From assembly GCA_030628805.1 (NCBI GenBank), contig DAOVQG010000111.1, positions 1-13,507 on the forward strand: 13,507 nucleotides of DNA. Reading direction: 5' to 3'. Source of the stretch: JAGMDK01 sp023128695 (lineage in GTDB: Bacteria > Planctomycetota > Phycisphaerae > UBA1845 > Fen-1342). Numbering within the stretch: position 1 is the stretch's first letter; every line of letters starts with the position of its first letter. Shown piece after piece: positions 13,085-13,507 of this stretch. Position numbers and translations under genes: made by a program. Below the pieces are notes generated by a model that was given only the letters and a program-made list of their open reading frames with translations, did no database searches and was not told where the DNA came from.

Positions 13085-13402
13085 GTGATTATGGGTATCT
13101 TCGCGGTCAACGTAGTGTTTGCCCGCCCGGGAGACCTGCAACTGCTTGGCGCGCGGACGCTGGAGGGTTTCAACGCGCACGTCGACCCACGCCGCAAGCG
13201 TCTGGTCGCCGCGGGGCCGCTGCCCGCCGCGGTTCAGCTTCCTCTCCGTAATGCAAATGTTCGATTTCTTCGCGCGCCGCGAAGATTCCGAGGGCTGCCG
13301 CAAAGGTCTTCGGCAGTCCGCGGAGCGGACGACGGAATAAAGCCCAGGGCGAAGCGCAGCGAGCCCTGGGTTGACAGAGCCCATATAGGTGCCAGCCCCT
13401 GA
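13085..13402 (+). pseudogene. Clan AA retropepsin-like aspartic protease, internally deleted
   Basis: The frame opens with MGIFAVNV, the beginning usual for small planctomycete-type clan AA aspartic proteases, and passes straight into ARPGDLQLLGARTLEGFN and then VDPRRKRLVAAGPLPAA, their usual C-terminus (to about 13234). The middle of a roughly 120-residue protein, including the catalytic Asp-Thr/Ser-Gly strand and the flap, is missing without loss of frame. Beyond residue 50 the frame runs into hairpin-rich sequence and stops at 13400-13402, so the tail is not native. GTG 13085 or ATG 13091 could start it. It may be translated but cannot be a protease. Confidence 0.68.
13268..13372. repeat. 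Chain of three short palindromes
   Basis: Three hairpins follow one another: 13268-13274/13278-13284 (perfect 7 bp, 3-base loop), 13292-13300/13311-13319 (9 bp with one G-T pair), and 13341-13350/13363-13372 (10 bp with one G-T pair, core GCCCAGGGC/GCCCTGGG). The last resembles dispersed palindromes common in planctomycete spacers (from memory, not checked). No T-tract follows, so they are not good terminators. Confidence 0.6.
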
Positions 13403-13507
13403 AAGACTGCCATGTGGTCATTGGACACACATTATTAGCGCATATTTTCCACGGGCCGTCCAGGGGCGGCTTTTCGCGGGTGGAGTCAGGGTGGCCGTTC
13501 GGGCTGC
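13403..13507. other. Right edge of the window, no gene seen
   Basis: No convincing coding sequence or repeat is visible in the last 105 bases; the sequence may be the flank of an element whose remainder lies outside the window. Confidence 0.4.

Noticed and set aside
1..13507. tRNA, rRNA or CRISPR arrays
   Set aside because: I saw no cloverleaf with a T-loop consensus, no rRNA motifs, and no regularly spaced 20-40 bp repeats on either strand.

Overview
The window looks like chromosomal DNA of a planctomycete, most likely of the Phycisphaerae type. The reasons are: a secreted ThuA-DUF1080 (3-keto-disaccharide hydrolase) protein; a GldA/F/G-like ABC system linked to a very large DUF4340 protein; remnants of two small protein families I associate with planctomycete genomes (a GGLKGG...AAARW basic protein and a clan AA retropepsin-like protease); and generous, palindrome-rich spacers. 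This placement is inference from gene content only.

Layout. (1) 1-1278: an intact OsmC-type thiol peroxidase-like gene, then a gene graveyard: the last 40 codons of a second DUF1080 gene (minus strand), fused to a decayed CoA-disulfide-reductase/rhodanese remnant (plus strand), then a nested palindrome. (2) 1279-3000: a tight two-gene plus-strand cassette, an OLD/RecF-like AAA ATPase followed directly by a DUF3226 (Toprim-like) protein. This architecture resembles two-component anti-phage systems such as PARIS. A 102-bp perfect direct repeat lies on either side of it (660-761 and 3079-3180), the right copy inside the intact DUF1080 gene. (3) 3060-10767: a five-gene minus-strand operon, read from the right: ABC ATPase, ABC-2 permease, GldG-like protein, DUF4340 protein, ThuA-DUF1080 protein. 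A good promoter is at 11029-11056, and the 255-nt leader carries a palindromic insertion flanked by an 11-bp direct repeat. (4) 11057-12100: short-unit tandem repeats, a TPR-protein remnant, a candidate small RNA with its own terminator (plus strand), and an apparently leaderless winged-helix gene (minus strand). (5) 12098-13507: a frameshifted basic-protein pseudogene, a small orphan lipoprotein gene, an internally deleted retropepsin-like gene, and a chain of hairpins.

How the parts fit. The GldAFG-DUF4340 genes probably form one membrane complex: the ATPase drives the permease, and the GldG and DUF4340 proteins are membrane-anchored with large domains outside the membrane. The ThuA-DUF1080 gene is downstream in the same transcription unit but has its own Shine-Dalgarno sequence. 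The ATPase/DUF3226 cassette is the best candidate for an unusual system: recombination between the 102-bp repeats would remove exactly 2419 bp including the cassette and leave a complete DUF1080 gene. OsmC and the CoA-disulfide reductase/rhodanese remnant are both thiol/sulfur redox functions and may be what is left of an older neighbourhood.
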